Positions 61,512-64,000 of a stretch of 64,000 nucleotides of DNA are shown here, one piece after another. How positions within the stretch are numbered: the first letter of the stretch is position 1; each line of letters opens with the position of its first letter. The notes under the pieces were generated by a model. That model saw nothing but the letters and a program-made list of their open reading frames with translations. It searched no databases and had not been told where the DNA came from. The stretch is taken from contig NZ_PRDM01000002.1 in assembly GCF_015182285.1 (NCBI RefSeq), positions 62,001 through 126,000 of the forward strand, in the 5' to 3' direction. A program made the translations under genes and the position numbers. This stretch comes from Flavobacterium hungaricum (GTDB lineage Bacteria > Bacteroidota > Bacteroidia > Flavobacteriales > Flavobacteriaceae).

Positions 61512-61537
61512 TTCTGCCGCTGTCGGGAGCGGCAGAA
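61512..61537. other. GC-rich hairpin between the arabinofuranosidase and araB genes
   Basis: A perfect 10-bp stem TTCTGCCGCT / AGCGGCAGAA with a six-base loop. No T-run follows on either strand, so it is not a standard terminator. It could stabilise the 3' end of the upstream mRNA. Confidence 0.6.
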
Positions 61538-61669
61538 AAAAGACTGAAGTTTAAGTTTCCATGAAATAATCGCAGCATTATAAATGTATCAATAACATTT
61601 ATTTTTTGATTGAAAGCTAAAATGCTGTTTTGATGCATTTTTAGTAAAAATGAATTATGCAATTTCAAT

Positions 61670-61690
61670 TAAGTGTTTTTTGTACACTTA
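61670..61690. promoter_or_regulatory. Candidate AraR operator over the araB promoter (perfect dyad)
   Basis: TAAGTGT-TTTTTGT-ACACTTA has two perfectly complementary 7-base arms. It covers the -33 element of the araB promoter, where a repressor would act. Confidence 0.6.
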
Positions 61691-61713
61691 TAAAATTATA
61701 ATCTTTATATTTG
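61680..61713 (+). promoter_or_regulatory. Promoter of the araBD operon (TTG-N23-TATATTTG)
   Basis: TATATTTG (61706-61713) is a full TAnnTTTG match, and TTG (61680-61682) is 23 bp upstream. Transcription would start about 61718, 10 bases before the ATG at 61729. Confidence 0.65.
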
Positions 61714-61728
61714 TCAAATATTTAACCA

Positions 61729-63432
61729 ATGAATTTAGAAATGAAAAATTACGTAATAGGATTGGACTACGGAACAGATTCTGTTCGCGCGGTGCTTATA
61801 GATGCTGAGAATGGACAGGAGCTGGCATCGAATGTTTCTCATTACAAAAGATGGAAAAACAAGCAATATTGTGATGCTGCTATAAATCAGTTTCGCCAGC
61901 ATCCTTTGGATCATATCGAAGGATTGGAAATTACGATTCAAAATGTTGTAAAAGAAAGTAAAGTAGATCCTTCATTAATAAAAGGAATTTGCATTGATAC
62001 AACAGGATCATCTCCAGTTCCAGTTACCAAAGACGGTACGCCATTGGCTTTGACAAAAGGTTTTGAAGAAAATCCAAATGCAATGATGGTTTTGTGGAAA
62101 GATCATACAGCAATAAATGAAGCAAACGAAATCAACGAACTGGCAGTAAGCTGGGGCGGAGAAGACGTTACCAAATACGTAGGAGGAATTTATTCATCAG
62201 AATGGTTTTGGGCAAAAATCCTGCACATCGCCAGAGAAGATGAAGCCGTAAGAAATGCAGCGCACAGTTGGATGGAACACTGCGATTTGATGACCTATCT
62301 ATTAATTGAAGATAAAGATTTAAAAACTTTCAAAAGAAGCCGTTGCGCAGCGGGACACAAAGCCATGTGGCACGCAGACTGGAACGGACTTCCTCCAGTA
62401 GAATTTTTAGAAAAATTACATCCGTATTTAGCTTCGCTTCGCGGTAATTTATATGATGAAACCTATACATCAGATTTAGCTGCAGGAAATTTAAGTAAAG
62501 AATGGGCAGATCGTTTAGGACTTTCTACAGAAACAGTTGTGGCTGTTGGAACTTTCGACGCACATTCTGGAGCTGTTGGAGCTAAGATCGAAGAGAATAC
62601 TTTAGTTCGCGTTATGGGAACTTCAACCTGTGATATTCTGGTTGGTTCTTATGATGAAGTGGGAACAAAAACCGTTCGCGGTATCTGCGGACAAGTTGAT
62701 GGTTCTGTAATTCCGGGTTTTATTGGTCTTGAAGCCGGACAATCTGCTTTTGGAGATTTGTTGGCTTGGTACAAAGAATTATTGATGTGGCCGACAGAAC
62801 ATTTATTAGATTCTTCATCTCTTTTAAATGATGCTCAAAAAGAACAATTAAGAGAAGAATTCAGCGATAAATTAATTGTGGAATTAACTAAAGAAGCCGA
62901 GAAAATCCCAGTTTCAGAAAGTCTTCCAATTGCTTTAGACTGGATCAACGGAAGAAGAACTCCAGATGCGAATCAGGAATTAAAAAGCGCGATTTCAAAT
63001 CTTTCTTTAGGAACAAAAGCACCTCATATTTTTAAAGCTTTAGTAAACGCAATTTGTTTTGGAGCGAAGAAAATCGTAGACCGCTTTGAAGAAGAAGGGG
63101 TAAAAATTGACAGCGTAATCGGAATTGGCGGCGTTGCCCGAAAATCTCCTTTTATCATGCAGACTTTGGCTAACGTATTGAACAAGCCAATTAAAATCGC
63201 AGCTTCAGACCAAACTCCAGCTTTAGGAGCGGCAATTTATGCAGCTGTAGCAGCCGGAATTTATCCAAACGTAATCGAAGCAAGTCAGAAAATAGGAAGC
63301 GATTTTGACGGAGAATATTTCCCGCAAACAGATAAAGTAGAAGCGTATCATAAACTGCTTTTAGCTTATGAACAATTAAGTGCTTTTGCAGATCCAAATC
63401 TTAAAATTTCGCAGCATGAGTTCTCAATATAA
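61729..63432 (+). CDS. araB: Ribulokinase
   Basis: FGGY-family kinase of 567 residues that phosphorylates L-ribulose at C5. Motifs: VIGLDYGTDSVRAVLIDAENG, CIDTTGSSPVPV, GTFDAHSGAVGA, VMGTSTCD and GIGGVARKSPFIMQ. The ATG at 61741 (MKNYVIGLDYG) is an equally good start. araD starts 17 bases before its stop, so the two are coupled. Confidence 0.96.
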   Translation: MNLEMKNYVIGLDYGTDSVRAVLIDAENGQELASNVSHYKRWKNKQYCDAAINQFRQHPLDHIEGLEITIQNVVKESKVDPSLIKGICIDTTGSSPVPVTKDGTPLALTKGFEENPNAMMVLWKDHTAINEANEINELAVSWGGEDVTKYVGGIYSSEWFWAKILHIAREDEAVRNAAHSWMEHCDLMTYLLIEDKDLKTFKRSRCAAGHKAMWHADWNGLPPVEFLEKLHPYLASLRGNLYDETYTSDLAAGNLSKEWADRLGLSTETVVAVGTFDAHSGAVGAKIEENTLVRVMGTSTCDILVGSYDEVGTKTVRGICGQVDGSVIPGFIGLEAGQSAFGDLLAWYKELLMWPTEHLLDSSSLLNDAQKEQLREEFSDKLIVELTKEAEKIPVSESLPIALDWINGRRTPDANQELKSAISNLSLGTKAPHIFKALVNAICFGAKKIVDRFEEEGVKIDSVIGIGGVARKSPFIMQTLANVLNKPIKIAASDQTPALGAAIYAAVAAGIYPNVIEASQKIGSDFDGEYFPQTDKVEAYHKLLLAYEQLSAFADPNLKISQHEFSI

Positions 63433-64000
63433 AGATTTAAAACAAGAATGTTACGAAGCCAATATGCAGTTAAACGCATTGAATCTGGTGGTTTATACAT
63501 TTGGAAATGTAAGCGCTGTTGACAGAGAAAATGGTGTTTTTGCCATTAAACCAAGCGGCGTTCCTTACGAAGATTTAAAACCGGAAGATATTGTAATTGT
63601 AGATTTTGATAATAACATTATTGAAGGAACTATGCGTCCGTCATCAGACACCAAAACACATGCATATTTGTATAAAAACTGGCCCAATATTGGAGGAGTG
63701 GCACATACACACGCAACATATTCGGTGGCTTGGGCACAATCGCAACAGGATATTCCGATTTTTGGAACTACACATGCCGATCATTTAACGGCAGATATTC
63801 CTTGTGCACCGCCAATGGCAGATCACTTAATCGAAGGAAATTACGAGCACAATACCGGAATTCAGATTTTGGATTGTTTCAAAGAAAAAAATCTTTCCTA
63901 CGAAGAAGTAGAAATGGTTTTAATTGGAAATCACGGTCCGTTTGCGTGGGGAAAAAACGCAGCAAAAGCGGTTTACAACAGTAAAGTTTTAGAAGTTGTT
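63416..64000 (+). CDS. araD: L-ribulose-5-phosphate 4-epimerase, 3' partial
   Basis: The gene begins with ATG at 63416, 17 bp inside the end of araB, and runs off the window after 195 codons. The class II aldolase-like fold shows LVVYTFGNVSAVDRE, FAIKPSGVPYEDLKPEDIVIVD, GTMRPSSDTKTHAYLY and the zinc ligands in AHTHATYSVAWAQ, with GTTHADH following. It converts L-ribulose 5-phosphate to D-xylulose 5-phosphate. araA is probably next, beyond the window. Confidence 0.95.
   Translation, partial: MSSQYKDLKQECYEANMQLNALNLVVYTFGNVSAVDRENGVFAIKPSGVPYEDLKPEDIVIVDFDNNIIEGTMRPSSDTKTHAYLYKNWPNIGGVAHTHATYSVAWAQSQQDIPIFGTTHADHLTADIPCAPPMADHLIEGNYEHNTGIQILDCFKEKNLSYEEVEMVLIGNHGPFAWGKNAAKAVYNSKVLEVV

Noticed and set aside
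1..64000. CRISPR array, tRNA, rRNA or intact insertion sequence
   Set aside because: No regularly spaced repeats, cloverleaf-like or rRNA-like sequence, and no transposase or integrase was seen; the dispersed inverted repeats are not CRISPR-like.

Overview
The window is low-GC Bacteroidota DNA, almost certainly Flavobacterium or a very close relative. Four things point there: a flexirubin-type pigment cluster, an ammonia-lyase that closely resembles my memory of the F. johnsoniae tyrosine ammonia-lyase, promoters of the Bacteroidota TAnnTTTG type, and no visible Shine-Dalgarno sequences. I ran no searches. Family calls rest on motifs, length and gene order.

Left end (1-11.4 kb): housekeeping genes. 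On the + strand come a polysaccharide flippase cut by the window edge, dut, a sugar-phosphate nucleotidyltransferase, a TPR protein, a lipoprotein and an EnvC/M23-type murein hydrolase activator, probably one operon ending at a clear terminator. After them come a CBS-domain protein (-), rbfA with a LolC/E-like ABC permease (+), a MATE exporter (+) and dusB (-).

Centre (11.6-44.3 kb): about 31 kb read in one direction (-), plus one divergent + gene at the promoter end. This is a complete-looking flexirubin (aryl polyene plus dialkylresorcinol ester) cluster. An aromatic amino acid ammonia-lyase should supply 4-coumarate and a PaaK-like ligase should activate it. Four ketosynthases, one chain-length-factor-like ketosynthase, one half-length ketosynthase, two acyl carrier proteins, three hot-dog dehydratases, a FabG reductase and a thioesterase build the chain. 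DarA and DarB make the dialkylresorcinol. A flavin halogenase-like enzyme and a CrtI-like oxidoreductase probably tailor the product. A LolA-like protein, an ABC exporter and an MMPL transporter fused to an acyltransferase probably handle export. A BtrH-like ACP acyltransferase is a good candidate for joining the two halves of the pigment. Many genes overlap by 1-35 bp.

Right (45.2-52.1 kb): genes for a non-phosphorylative deoxy-sugar (probably L-fucose) pathway with an AraC regulator, a KilA-N gene carrying a 32-bp perfect palindrome, and several copies of an extragenic inverted repeat.

Right end (52.4-64 kb): a Na+/sugar symporter, the Leloir genes galM-galK-galT with a divergent GntR regulator, then an arabinose module: a Nudix-type regulator with a degenerate Nudix box, a secreted GH51 arabinofuranosidase, araB and the start of araD. 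Four intergenic sites share the pattern YWARTGT-N7-ACAYTWR, in front of the regulator, the arabinofuranosidase, araB and the symporter. I propose them as operators of the Nudix regulator, which would place the symporter in the arabinose regulon.
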